From Chloroflexota bacterium (lineage in GTDB: Bacteria > Chloroflexota > Anaerolineae > B4-G1 > SLSP01), in assembly GCA_029555965.1 (NCBI GenBank), contig JAKQHY010000206.1, positions 1-64,000 on the forward strand: a stretch of 64,000 nt of DNA. The letters run 5' to 3'. Both the position numbers and the translations under genes were made by a program. The notes below the pieces were generated by a model, which had not been told where the DNA came from, made no database searches, and was given only the letters and a program-made list of their open reading frames with translations. Positions 1-8,839 of this stretch are shown here, piece after piece. Numbering within the stretch: the stretch's first letter is position 1; every line of letters begins with the position of its first letter.

Positions 1-120
1 GCCCACCGCTACGCCCACCCGGACGCCCACGCCCACCGCTACGCCTACCCGGACGCCCTCGCCCACCGCTACGCCCACCCGGACGCCCCCCCCCACTGCT
101 ACGCCCAGCCCGACGGTCAC
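1..120 (+). repeat. 30-bp tandem repeat encoding PT-rich linker
   Basis: Four consecutive 30-bp units beginning 'gcccaccgctacgcccaccc' (the last one diverged) encode ten residues each of the PTATPTRTPx type. The array runs out of the window on the left, so its copy number is unknown. It is part of the secreted protein gene, not an intergenic array. Confidence 0.9.
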
Positions 121-1336
121 GGAGACGCCTTCACCCGCGCCCACCCTGCCGCCCACCGCGCCACCGCCCTCCGCCACCCTTACCGTGACCGCGGCTGTGG
201 CTATAGTGGTCGAATCCTTGACGCTCCCACCGGAACCCACCGCCCTCAATGATCATTGGCTGATGCTGCCGCCGGCGCCCAATACCGCCTCCTATCCCAC
301 CCTGGCGGATTTTTGGGACGGCGCAGCCCAATTTGTTCTGGACGTATACAACACGGGATTGCCGATGGGGGAATCCGACACATTGGTGATGCGCAACGAG
401 GAACTCTGGGCCTATCTGCATACCAGCAGCGGCGCCAGCGGCGTGGTGGATCGTTGTGGAAATGCGGTTCCTTTCCCCGGCTGCACCGTCATCTACCGGA
501 GCCGAGACGGGGGGCGTTCGTTCTATCATGACGAACCGTTAACCTGCCAGTTTGAGTGCGCCGCGTGTCCGTGTGAAGCCGAGCGCGATCACGTCAACCA
601 GCAGCAATACCCACGGCTCGCCTACAATGGCAATACTCTCTTTCTGGTGTACGAATATCTGGGGCGAACGCGCTTGCGGCGTTCAGCGGATGGATTGGTA
701 TGGGGGCCTCCTGAGAAAGTGGCGGATACGGGGATCTGGAAACTGTGGTTGCGCAATTGCAATCCCGCCGAGCGTATCCACCCACATCCGTATGTGCCTT
801 ACGAGTATGAATGTCTCTCCGGGGGGCCGCCGGGAATTTTTACAATGGATGGGCGCGTCTACGTTTTTGTGGGGATGGGACAAAACCCCGGCGCGATGGG
901 CTGTTATGTCGGCCCGGCAACCGCTGCCGCCGAACAATTTGTGCGTTGCCAACACAACCCCTTGTTTGTCGGAGTGCCGGAATATGGGCCGCTGGAAGAA
1001 AAAGGCCCGCAGACCAATCCCTACTTCGACTTTCGCACCATCAGCTCGGCGGAAGTGCAACAGATTGGCGACCGCTTCTATATGCTTTACGAAGGCGTGC
1101 GCGGCCCCGGGCCGGGCGATGCCGGCGACACACAGTTTGGCCTGGGATTAGCCCGCAGCCACACTCATCAAATTGATGACGCCTGGGAAACTTACCCCCA
1201 CAATCCCATCCTGGTGGATTTGCCCGGCAATATTGGATTGGGACACGCTGACTTAATCGTCTGGCAGGGGCAGACGGTGTTATTCACTTCACTGGACGGG
1301 GCGGCGCGGAGTCGGCTGGTGCTGGTTTGGCAGTAG
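2..1336 (+). CDS. Secreted Asp-box/beta-propeller-like protein (5' end outside window)
   Basis: The ORF track starts this at a GTG at 185, but the frame is open to the first base of the window. It encodes a Pro/Thr-rich tract built from ten-residue units of the PTATPTRTPx type, so the true start lies upstream. Such PT linkers typically tether extracellular domains in Chloroflexota. After the linker comes a globular region with a sialidase-type Asp box ('SRDGGRSF') and repeated motifs such as 'YEYLGRTRLRRSADGLVWG', which suggest a five-bladed propeller related to GH43/sialidase-like folds. It has several Cys in 'CQFECAACPC'. A role in binding or hydrolysing extracellular glycans is plausible, but no catalytic residues can be assigned. 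Its last 53 bases overlap the convergent gene 1284-1571. Confidence 0.75.
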   Translation, partial: PTATPTRTPTPTATPTRTPSPTATPTRTPPPTATPSPTVTETPSPAPTLPPTAPPPSATLTVTAAVAIVVESLTLPPEPTALNDHWLMLPPAPNTASYPTLADFWDGAAQFVLDVYNTGLPMGESDTLVMRNEELWAYLHTSSGASGVVDRCGNAVPFPGCTVIYRSRDGGRSFYHDEPLTCQFECAACPCEAERDHVNQQQYPRLAYNGNTLFLVYEYLGRTRLRRSADGLVWGPPEKVADTGIWKLWLRNCNPAERIHPHPYVPYEYECLSGGPPGIFTMDGRVYVFVGMGQNPGAMGCYVGPATAAAEQFVRCQHNPLFVGVPEYGPLEEKGPQTNPYFDFRTISSAEVQQIGDRFYMLYEGVRGPGPGDAGDTQFGLGLARSHTHQIDDAWETYPHNPILVDLPGNIGLGHADLIVWQGQTVLFTSLDGAARSRLVLVWQ

Positions 1337-1571
1337 GTCTGGCGGTCAAAAAGCGCGTAATGGCGCGCAGCGCCGAATGAAGTAGCACTTCCCCTAATGG
1401 CTCCATCTTGATGTCAATGAATAGATTTTCTTCAGGGATTTCATCATCCAAACGGTTTAGTTCATCCCGGAAAACTGCGATCAACTCTTCCTCATGTTCC
1501 TGCAAGAACAGCGCCACATCCTGACGCACCAGCTTGAAAATGCTTTCGCGAAGCCATCTACGCACACTCAC
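1284..1571 (-). CDS. Small hypothetical protein
   Basis: The product is 95 residues. It is predicted helical and acidic in the middle ('LFLQEHEEELIAVFRDEL'), with a Pro/Ala-rich tail. No family was recognised and no signal peptide or membrane segment is visible. It reads toward the secreted propeller gene and overlaps its 3' end by 53 bases, which is unusual enough to keep confidence moderate. In its favour, the periodic charge and hydrophobic pattern looks like a real helical protein and the opposite strand has no competing gene over most of its length. It could be a small regulatory or structural protein; no function is proposed. Confidence 0.6.
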   Translation of the reverse strand: MSVRRWLRESIFKLVRQDVALFLQEHEEELIAVFRDELNRLDDEIPEENLFIDIKMEPLGEVLLHSALRAITRFLTARPTAKPAPADSAPPRPVK

Positions 1572-1669
1572 ATGCCCTCCTCCGAAGATACTCTGATAGT
1601 CGTTAATCGGATAGTCTTACAGCCCAAAACCCTGCGGCTCTGGCGCCGCTGCTTGGTATTTGTCAAAAA

Positions 1670-1698
1670 ACCGCCTGTGCAGTGATGACACAGGCGGT
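1670..1698 (-). terminator. Rho-independent terminator of the seven-gene operon
   Basis: Perfect 10-bp stem (accgcctgtg / cacaggcggt) with a 9-nt loop. On the minus strand it is followed by a run of T (the aaaaaa at 1665-1670 on the plus strand). It lies just beyond the stop of the last operon gene (1722). Confidence 0.85.
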
Positions 1699-1721
1699 CT
1701 CAGATAATTTAGCAAGTGGTC

Positions 1722-2771
1722 TCAAAGCAGTCGTTCTAAATTCGCAAAGGGCACAAACGCCCGCTCTTTCCCCACATCAACATACACACCGGGCATCCGT
1801 GCGCCATTCTCCAACGGCACTGCCCCGGTCGGCATCTCAGCAATGATGCCGGAGGCGCTTGCATAAGGGCCACGCAGAACCCGCACGCGGTTCCCCACGG
1901 CCGGCGGCGATTCAGGGTCTACCGGGTTGCCGGCCTGCGTGGGCATGGGCGTCACAATATAGGGGCGTTTGAACGAGCTGCCGGCCTGCCACTGGCCGCT
2001 CACCGCAGCTTCGCGCCCATCAATCGAACGCAACAAATCAAAAATAGCCTGACACATAGGCATATCCCCAATACCCTCGGTGGCGATAACCGGAAACGTG
2101 ACGGTTTCTAACCGTTTCATCAAAGATGGCGGAATGCTGCCCACAATAATACCCCGCACTTGCATCTCAATCGCGTGCTCCAGCGTCTCCTCATCAATCT
2201 TCGAGCCGCCCACCAGAATTGCGCCCTGGGCGGAAGCATCAATATGTTTGGGGCGCATAGGATTTTTAGGCGCGCGCACCACCGCCCGCATCACCCCAAA
2301 CGCCTCACGCCCATTGCCCCAGGCTGCCTGGATGTGCGCCCCCACCGTCTCAATGACAACCCCTTCACCGGGAAGCACTGTTACCACCGTGCCGGGGACC
2401 AGCGCGTTGAGCCGGATCAACGTTGGCGGCGCTTCCAGCCATAAACGCCCGCGCCCCTTTCCTACAATGACGCCGCTAATGGGAGCGCGCACCGCCCGGG
2501 CGCCCAGGCCGCCCCTTGTCGCCAACACATCGCCTTCGTTGACGTTATCGCCATCTTTCACCCGGACACAGGTTGCCGTCTTTTTGACCGGCACATCCAA
2601 TTCCCGCGCCACATCAATAATGCGAAAATCCGGCGGCTCATTGGCTTGCGCCACAATGTGCGCCGGTTCCACCGGATCGCCAACCCGCGCCAGGACTTCC
2701 CCCTTACGGGGCAGACGCCGCGTCGTGCGAATAATCGTCAAGGGATTCACGATGGTGTAGGATACAAACAT
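1722..2771 (-). CDS. Lipoyl-like / possible KOW-domain protein of MutL-zinc-ribbon operon
   Basis: This 349-aa protein is the last gene of the operon, one base after the MutL-like gene. The N-terminal third contains beta-rich segments resembling RnfC or biotinyl/lipoyl-type barrels ('VKDGDNVNEGDVLATRGG', 'APISGVIVGKGRGRL'). The middle (about 110-240) is an alpha/beta region ending in 'EMQVRGIIVGSIPPSLMKRL' and 'FPVIATEGIGDMP', and the C-terminus has an SH3/KOW-like stretch 'VGNRVRVLRGPYASASGII'. No catalytic motif is visible. No transmembrane segment is predicted, so it is probably cytoplasmic and associated with the membrane partners encoded upstream. Its function is not known; the KOW assignment is from motif appearance only. 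Confidence 0.75.
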   Translation of the reverse strand: MFVSYTIVNPLTIIRTTRRLPRKGEVLARVGDPVEPAHIVAQANEPPDFRIIDVARELDVPVKKTATCVRVKDGDNVNEGDVLATRGGLGARAVRAPISGVIVGKGRGRLWLEAPPTLIRLNALVPGTVVTVLPGEGVVIETVGAHIQAAWGNGREAFGVMRAVVRAPKNPMRPKHIDASAQGAILVGGSKIDEETLEHAIEMQVRGIIVGSIPPSLMKRLETVTFPVIATEGIGDMPMCQAIFDLLRSIDGREAAVSGQWQAGSSFKRPYIVTPMPTQAGNPVDPESPPAVGNRVRVLRGPYASASGIIAEMPTGAVPLENGARMPGVYVDVGKERAFVPFANLERLL

Positions 2772-2772
2772 A

Positions 2773-4524
2773 TTAGCCCCCTACATCCCACAACCAGCGA
2801 TTGAGCAGCCGGTGGCGCTGATCGACATTGTCCGGCAGCACCAGGGGACGCCCGCGCGCATCCACAATCAACCCGACCAGGCCGCCAATCGCCTGGACGG
2901 CGCCGCCGCGCCCCGGCCCCAGCCCCACATCAAAGCGCCGGCTGGGACGGAGTTCCAATGTAGCGCGCTGTCCCGGCAGCAGCGGCCAGATTTCGATTTC
3001 GCCATAATGCGCCTCTACATCCAATTTACCACCATCTTCATACATAATACTCACCTTAAGGATCGTATCGCCATGATGCGCCCGTCCCAACGGAGAAAGC
3101 ACCGTTCCTAGCGAGACCAAAGTGCCGGCTTCTAGCGCGGAAGCCGCCGCCAAGGGTTTGACGCCGGCCACGGCGCCCAGGGCGGGAGTGGCCCGATTGA
3201 CATCCAACAGGACCGTTGAAATGCCAAGCGGCTGCAACCCATCCAGAACCGTCAGTAACGCCTGTCCCGGGCGCGGCATATGAACAATGCCCCCACCGGA
3301 AACCAGGATGGGGTCAAGGCGCGGCATCATGCCCGATACCTGGGTGGCCCGTCCGGTATCCCAGGTGGATTGAGCAACCGCCAGCGCGGAACGTAACATT
3401 TCGCGTACCACGGCCTGCTCCACCCACAATTCCCGCGGCTCCTGAGGAACCGTCCAGGGGCGCAGGGCGCGATTGTGCAGCAGCGTCAGCACCTCTTCTT
3501 CCTCGATGTCCTCCGGGATCCATTTCAGCAAGGGCGCGATCCCATGTTCCTGCACCCACGCCACCGGCCCATAGGCAATCCCCCGGCTATAAACGGTGAC
3601 ATACGGACGGCCATCAAACGTCGCAGCGACAATCGTATTAGCCGCTCCCAGGTCTACCCCCAAAACGCCCCGGTCGGGGTTCCCCTCGCGGCGCCACAGA
3701 AAATCCACTACACGGGAAAAAGCGGTGGCGGTGGGCTGCACCGGCAAGCGCGACCATTGGCTCAGTGTATCCACACCCGGCGCAGCCGTCAGACGTTTTT
3801 CCGCATAGATACGCTCCAATGCGACCTGAGCCGGGCCGAGATGCTCGACGCCAATGGCCGGATGCACGTTATCCACGACTTCGATGCGGGTAATATCCCC
3901 CATCAACTTCGTCACCCGCGCGCGCAACGCCGAATTCCCGGCATATAACACCATCGGGCGCTGTCCTTTTTCCAGCATGTAGGAAGCCAGCGCAATCGCA
4001 TCGGCCAGTTCCAGCACCGGGCGCGTCGCGCCGCCTTCCACGCCGCCCACCAATAAAATCACATCAGGTTCGCTATCGCGGATCACGCGCGCCCACATTT
4101 CTTGGGGGGAACGCATGTTGCCCTCACGGGAGAGGATTGCCTGAATGTTGGTGTACGTCGCCGTCGCCGTGCGGCGCGCACTTTCGAGGCTCATCTCCCG
4201 CACCAGGCCGGCCAGGATCAACCGCAACGGTTCTGGCGCGCTCATGATGACCACGAAAGCATCTACCCCCTGAAGGTTGTGGCGCGGGGTAAGCAAGCGC
4301 CCGTGCAGATAGAGGGGACGGCCGGTGATTTGCTCGATCTCGTTGATCGCATGGACGATACCCACGCTGATATCGCTCCAGGGTGGATTGAGAGTTGTGG
4401 GGGTCTCAGCTTGCGCCACAAACCGGTAATTGCCCTCAACCCTTTCCAGCAGCAGTAGTTTGGTGATGACCGTGCCACAATCGGCAATCAAAATAGATTC
4501 AATAGATGATTCTTCTGGCATCAA
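2773..4524 (-). CDS. MutL (GlmL)-family ASKHA ATPase
   Basis: The product is 583 aa. It has the actin-like ATPase phosphate motifs of the glutamate-mutase MutL family: 'LIADCGTVITKLLLLE' near residue 12 and a second nucleotide-binding element 'GVLGVDLGAANTIVAATF' near 285. Glycine-rich 'PILVSGGGIVHMP' is near 405. MutL proteins of this family are described as reactivating or accessory ATPases of B12-dependent glutamate mutase. No mutase subunit is encoded nearby, so a different client is likely here. The gene follows a 224-aa membrane protein by 7 bases and precedes the lipoyl/KOW gene by 1 base, which argues for a stable complex. The family assignment is firm; the substrate is unknown. Confidence 0.85.
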   Translation of the reverse strand: MMPEESSIESILIADCGTVITKLLLLERVEGNYRFVAQAETPTTLNPPWSDISVGIVHAINEIEQITGRPLYLHGRLLTPRHNLQGVDAFVVIMSAPEPLRLILAGLVREMSLESARRTATATYTNIQAILSREGNMRSPQEMWARVIRDSEPDVILLVGGVEGGATRPVLELADAIALASYMLEKGQRPMVLYAGNSALRARVTKLMGDITRIEVVDNVHPAIGVEHLGPAQVALERIYAEKRLTAAPGVDTLSQWSRLPVQPTATAFSRVVDFLWRREGNPDRGVLGVDLGAANTIVAATFDGRPYVTVYSRGIAYGPVAWVQEHGIAPLLKWIPEDIEEEEVLTLLHNRALRPWTVPQEPRELWVEQAVVREMLRSALAVAQSTWDTGRATQVSGMMPRLDPILVSGGGIVHMPRPGQALLTVLDGLQPLGISTVLLDVNRATPALGAVAGVKPLAAASALEAGTLVSLGTVLSPLGRAHHGDTILKVSIMYEDGGKLDVEAHYGEIEIWPLLPGQRATLELRPSRRFDVGLGPGRGGAVQAIGGLVGLIVDARGRPLVLPDNVDQRHRLLNRWLWDVGG

Positions 4525-4531
4525 TACCCCC

Positions 4532-5206
4532 CTAGGCGGGGAAGATCAAGCGGAAAATGCGCCACACCTGAAGTACCAGTGTAGTGAGCGCCGTAGTGAG
4601 CGCGCCGGAGAAAAGCAACGCCAGAGCGCACAAAATGAAGAAATGTCCCAAGCGCTCCGTCCAACGCCACAACAGGCCGAAACGCCCACGCGGATTGCGC
4701 TCGCGCGGAGAAAAAACCAGCAGCGAAGTCCCCACACCAACCATCACCACCAGTCCCTGGAGCACTCCCCAAGGCGGCTTCCCCAGGGACAACGCGGCGC
4801 CGGTCGCCGTCATCTGCGGGATCAGCGTCCCCAGCAACGCGCCGGAGACGGCGACGGCCGCCCCCACCCCCAACAAGAAACCCATTGTGATATTTCCGAG
4901 CAAGCCCAGGTTTCCTTGAACTTTGGGGGATGCAAACCCCTTGAATATGAGCAACACCCCCAACAACAAGGGAATCACATAGATAAAACGCTCGCCTACC
5001 CTGGCGGAAGAATCCAACGCCACCAGGATCCATCCCCAAAGGACTTGCTTCAAAAGAACCCCCAAAAGGTAACCGGTACTGCCGCCAACCAATAGCGCCA
5101 ACGCCCAACGATAGAGGACATTGTCCCCAAACACATAACTAAATAGCATAAGCGTAAGCACGGCGCCGACAATCAGGCCAATCATCTCTAAATCTATCGG
5201 TATCAT
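4532..5206 (-). CDS. Polytopic membrane protein of the MutL-zinc-ribbon operon
   Basis: This 224-aa protein has about six hydrophobic segments, beginning with 'MIGLIVGAVLTLMLFSYVFG' at the N-terminus. Further segments lie around 33-60, 72-90, 100-130, 143-165 and 187-215. A short basic cytoplasmic loop ('SPRERNPRGRFG') separates the last two. No transport or enzyme motif is recognised. The start ATG lies 3 bases after the stop of the LPDWL-repeat gene, so the two are translationally close. It probably forms the membrane anchor or channel of the complex together with the 202-aa and DUF6754-like proteins; this is inferred from position only. Confidence 0.8.
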   Translation of the reverse strand: MIPIDLEMIGLIVGAVLTLMLFSYVFGDNVLYRWALALLVGGSTGYLLGVLLKQVLWGWILVALDSSARVGERFIYVIPLLLGVLLIFKGFASPKVQGNLGLLGNITMGFLLGVGAAVAVSGALLGTLIPQMTATGAALSLGKPPWGVLQGLVVMVGVGTSLLVFSPRERNPRGRFGLLWRWTERLGHFFILCALALLFSGALTTALTTLVLQVWRIFRLIFPA

Positions 5207-5209
5207 AAA

Positions 5210-8200
5210 TTACTTGGCTCCCTTTTTCCCGGCTGCCACAGCATAAAGCAATCCGCACAACAACAACCCGGCAGCAACCCAGTGGGTCAGCAGCAGTGCA
5301 TTGAGTACCCGCGTCAGGTCCAATGTCCCCAGTTGCGCAAATTCACCTTGATAGAGCAATTGACGGTACGTCGCCAGATCGGCGAGACCCACCAACCAGC
5401 CGTTCAGGTCTCGAGTCTCAAAGTAAGGCATAATGAAGGCCCCATGGGCCGCATTGGTGCAAACGCCGATGGGCAGCGGACGACGCGCGGCGGCGTTCTG
5501 TTCGATCCAGCCGCGCAGAGGTTCAAGTCGCGCCGCCACCACCAGCATCCGGTCGGCCTCCAATGCCACATCGCGATTCAGAAAATCGGCAATTCCACTG
5601 GCAGCGCCAACCCGGTAAACGGACTCGGTAGAAGATAACGTGTTGGTCATTGCATGGCTGGTTAACAACGCCTGAATTAGCCCCGCGCCTTCAGGCAAAG
5701 TGCTGACCGCGATCACGTTAACCTGGCGCGCTGCCAATTGCTCCAACAAGGTGTCTACAATGGGCTGCATCTCGACAGCCTCCGCCGGGCCATATTCCAA
5801 AGCCAAAATGACCGAGTCTCCCGGCGACAGGGACTCTACATGGGCCTTGAGTTTCCCCAACCCCGGCCGGGCGTCCGGAGGTGGAGTCTGGCCCAAACTT
5901 TCGCCATCCCACCACAGCCCCACCACTGCCGCGACAAGCAACAGCAACGCCATCGCTATACGCAGCAACTGCGCGCCCAAGCCCGGTCGGCCGTGCTGCT
6001 GCGCGATGGGGCGCGCTTTGCCGCGCGGCTGTTCCAACAACTGCTGCCACAACTGCGCCTGCTGCACAATCACCTCCGGCGTCTGCGGCAGGGGAATGGG
6101 TGCAAAATTCTCCGGAATATCCACCGCCAGCAAGGGAGCGATAACGCCGGCCAAACCGGCCAGTGGGCCAGACTCTTCGGCAGGTCCTAGATATTTCTCT
6201 GAGACAACCTCTCCAGCGCTGGTGACGGTGGGACGCAATTGCTGCACCCATTCAGGAATTTCGGCGCGGGCTAACCCGGAGGCAGCGTCTACAGCCGGCG
6301 ATCCCTTGTCCAAAATTCCGGCGATTTCGGGCGGCAGCGCCGGTAAGGGGCCGGTGCCCGATGGTCGCAATTGCTGAAGCCATGTAGGGACATTGGCGCG
6401 CGCCAAATCCTCGCCGGCCGGGATTTCCGGGATATCGGGCGCTTCCTCTGCTTCCGCAGGAATCAATGCGTCCAGCCAACTCGGCGTCTCCTCCGTAGAT
6501 TCCACAGCCGCTTCCGGTTCCCGCGTGACGGGCCGACTCATAGCGCCGTCCAATGCGCCTGGGACAAAAGCCGGCGCGGCGGGTGTGGCGGCGGATTCCT
6601 CTTCTCCTATATTGGCTAACCAATCCGGCAACTCGGCCTCTTCCGACCGGTCTGTCGGGGCGACGCCTTGCAAACGACGCGCGGCAAGTTTCCCAGGCGC
6701 TGCCTGCGGCGTAGCCGGCTCTACCGTCTGAAGCCAATCCGGTATCTCGGCCATCTCTGGCGCTTCGGTGAAAACAGCGGTGGTCGAGGGCGCGCGGCCG
6801 GTCACGTCGGGCGCATCGGCAGGCTCTTGTTCAAAAATATCGGCAGCGGGCGGCGTTGCAGCTCCCCCTTCAGGTTGCTCGCCAGCGGCTAACCAGTCGG
6901 GGAGGTCTTCTTCAGCCTCGGCCTCAGCAACGATGTTCGCCAGCCAATCCGGCAGCGCGGCCTTCTCCGGTATGGAGGTGTTCGGGGGCGTCAGATCCTC
7001 GTCCTCTTCTGTCACAGCGCCAGCCAGCCAATCCGGCAATTCAGCAACGGGTTCAAGCAGTTGGTCCGGAGTCGTCAATTCCGCGACTGTCTCCGCTTCG
7101 GTTTCCTCAACCAATCCCGCGATCCAGTCCGGCAGTTCGACGGCGGGTTCGGTCACCGCGCCAGAGATGGGCGACTCCGCGGATGCCTCCGCTTCGGTTT
7201 CCTCGACCAATCCCGCGATCCAATCTGGCAGTTCGGCGGCGGGTTTGACCGGCTCCGCGAAAGCGTCTGGTTCCGCAACCTCCTCCGGTTCTGTTTCAGG
7301 AACGAGGCCCGCCAACCAATCCGAGGATTCCTCTGAAGCGGTCGGCTCTCTTCGAACCACAGGTGTCCCTGCCGAAGAAGCGCCCGAAGGCGCAGTAGGC
7401 GACGGCCTGGTCGGAGGCGCGTCGGCGTTGATCAGCAACCAGTTCGGGAGGGGCAGCAATCCAGCCGACGCCGGCGGCCCGCCTGGAACTGCGTATTGCA
7501 GCAGCCATGAAGGAATCTCTGCGGATCTGCTCCCCGGCGCAGCCGCATCAGGATCAGCCAGCGCCACCAACCAATCCGGTAAAGGACGGGCTGGCGCTAT
7601 TTCAATGGTATCGTCGCGCACAGCCTCCGGCGCGGCATCTTCTGAGAGTTCGGCAAACGCAAGGGGTGGGGAAATGGGCAGCGCCTCGGCAGTGGATTCT
7701 GCTTCAGAAAAACCCTGCGTCCAATCCAATTCCAAAACCTCTTCCTCTTCCTCTGCCCCTTCCGGCGCCCCCGCGCCCACCAGTCCGACGCGCCAATCAT
7801 CGGGGGCGGGTTCGGTAATCGGTTCCACCGCGTCCATGCTGCGCAACCAATCGGGGCCGCCAAGTTCCTCGTCCACCGGTTCTCCCACGCCCGTGTCGGA
7901 CAGCCAATCGGGCTGCTCGTCTGTTTCTTCCTCGGCGGAGGATCCGGTCAAACCAAAGTCGTCAAGCCAATCGGGCAATGGCGCCGCCTCTGCCGGATCC
8001 GCGAGCGGCAGGGCCGGCGGGGGAGCCGATTGGCGCGCGGCAGGGGATGGTTCGGGCGACATCAGCTCATGCAGCCAGTCGGGCGGGGCAGATTCTTCTG
8101 TAGGCTCCGATTCAGTCGCCACGGTAGGCTCCGGTTCAGTCGCCACCAAGCCCGACAGCCAGTCGGCTTCCTGTCCTGTGGGAGAAGGCGCAGGCGTTTG

Positions 8201-8839
8201 CTCCTCCTGATCGGAGAGCCAGTCGGCTAATACGGATGGGGCGGCGCCGGCGTCAGGTCCGGCAAGGCCCGATAGCCAATCAGGCAAGGCCGGTTCGGAT
8301 GACGGAGAAGCAGGGGGAGTGGGTTGCGCCGGCGAAGGTGATGGAGGGGCCGCTTCTTGCCCCAGACCCGCCAACCAATCGGGCAGTTCCGCCGGGGCAG
8401 GAGGCTCCGCCGAAGTTGCCGCGCCCGCCGGTTCCTCCCCTCCCAACCCGGCCAGCCAATCGGGCAAGACGCCTTCAGCGACAGCCGCTTCAGGTTGCCC
8501 CGATGCGGGAGAAGTGTCGCTTAATTCCAGCAGCCAATCGGGCAGTTCGGTATTCTCAGGGACCGCTTCAATGGAACGTGTTGGCAAAGAGATGCTCTTC
8601 AAACCCGACATGGTGGACTCGGTGCTGCTGGGCGCGGCGGGGCGCGACCGCAATCCAGCGGTAGGCATCAAACGAGCATGGCACTTGTCACAGAAAACGT
8701 TACCCACGGGATTCATGGCGCCGCAATTCGGGCAACGGATTTCCGTGTGCTGCAAAGCAGCGCCACATTCGTTACAAAAACGGCTATTATCTCGATTCAG
8801 CGTACCACATTTTGAACAGCGAATCATACGTAAACTCAC
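5210..8839 (-). CDS. Giant zinc-ribbon protein with about 26 LPDWL-type motifs and C-terminal membrane domain
   Basis: The product is 1209 aa. Residues 1-60 hold two zinc ribbons (CSKCG...CNECG and CPNCG...CDKC). Residues about 97-880 are acidic, Pro/Ala/Glu-rich and probably disordered, but punctuated by about 26 copies of a short motif with consensus [L/I]PDW[L/I], often 'LPDWLAGL', 'LPDWIAGLVEE' or near the end 'PTWLQQLRP'. A transmembrane helix near 965 ('IAMALLLLVAAVVGLWW') is followed by an extracytoplasmic alpha/beta domain containing 'GDSVILALEYGPAEAVE', and a last TM segment near 1185. The architecture suggests a membrane-tethered scaffold presenting many copies of a Trp-centred docking peptide. 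Its start overlaps the stop of the preceding gene by 4 bases. The function is not known. Confidence 0.85.
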   Translation of the reverse strand: MSLRMIRCSKCGTLNRDNSRFCNECGAALQHTEIRCPNCGAMNPVGNVFCDKCHARLMPTAGLRSRPAAPSSTESTMSGLKSISLPTRSIEAVPENTELPDWLLELSDTSPASGQPEAAVAEGVLPDWLAGLGGEEPAGAATSAEPPAPAELPDWLAGLGQEAAPPSPSPAQPTPPASPSSEPALPDWLSGLAGPDAGAAPSVLADWLSDQEEQTPAPSPTGQEADWLSGLVATEPEPTVATESEPTEESAPPDWLHELMSPEPSPAARQSAPPPALPLADPAEAAPLPDWLDDFGLTGSSAEEETDEQPDWLSDTGVGEPVDEELGGPDWLRSMDAVEPITEPAPDDWRVGLVGAGAPEGAEEEEEVLELDWTQGFSEAESTAEALPISPPLAFAELSEDAAPEAVRDDTIEIAPARPLPDWLVALADPDAAAPGSRSAEIPSWLLQYAVPGGPPASAGLLPLPNWLLINADAPPTRPSPTAPSGASSAGTPVVRREPTASEESSDWLAGLVPETEPEEVAEPDAFAEPVKPAAELPDWIAGLVEETEAEASAESPISGAVTEPAVELPDWIAGLVEETEAETVAELTTPDQLLEPVAELPDWLAGAVTEEDEDLTPPNTSIPEKAALPDWLANIVAEAEAEEDLPDWLAAGEQPEGGAATPPAADIFEQEPADAPDVTGRAPSTTAVFTEAPEMAEIPDWLQTVEPATPQAAPGKLAARRLQGVAPTDRSEEAELPDWLANIGEEESAATPAAPAFVPGALDGAMSRPVTREPEAAVESTEETPSWLDALIPAEAEEAPDIPEIPAGEDLARANVPTWLQQLRPSGTGPLPALPPEIAGILDKGSPAVDAASGLARAEIPEWVQQLRPTVTSAGEVVSEKYLGPAEESGPLAGLAGVIAPLLAVDIPENFAPIPLPQTPEVIVQQAQLWQQLLEQPRGKARPIAQQHGRPGLGAQLLRIAMALLLLVAAVVGLWWDGESLGQTPPPDARPGLGKLKAHVESLSPGDSVILALEYGPAEAVEMQPIVDTLLEQLAARQVNVIAVSTLPEGAGLIQALLTSHAMTNTLSSTESVYRVGAASGIADFLNRDVALEADRMLVVAARLEPLRGWIEQNAAARRPLPIGVCTNAAHGAFIMPYFETRDLNGWLVGLADLATYRQLLYQGEFAQLGTLDLTRVLNALLLTHWVAAGLLLCGLLYAVAAGKKGAK

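Noticed and set aside
6768-8210. 480-aa ORF on the plus strand, Ser/Ala-rich
   Set aside because: It is antisense to the LPDWL-repeat gene; its periodic 'NQSG' pattern is the mirror of the PDWL codons. The sense frame has zinc ribbons, TM helices and operon context.
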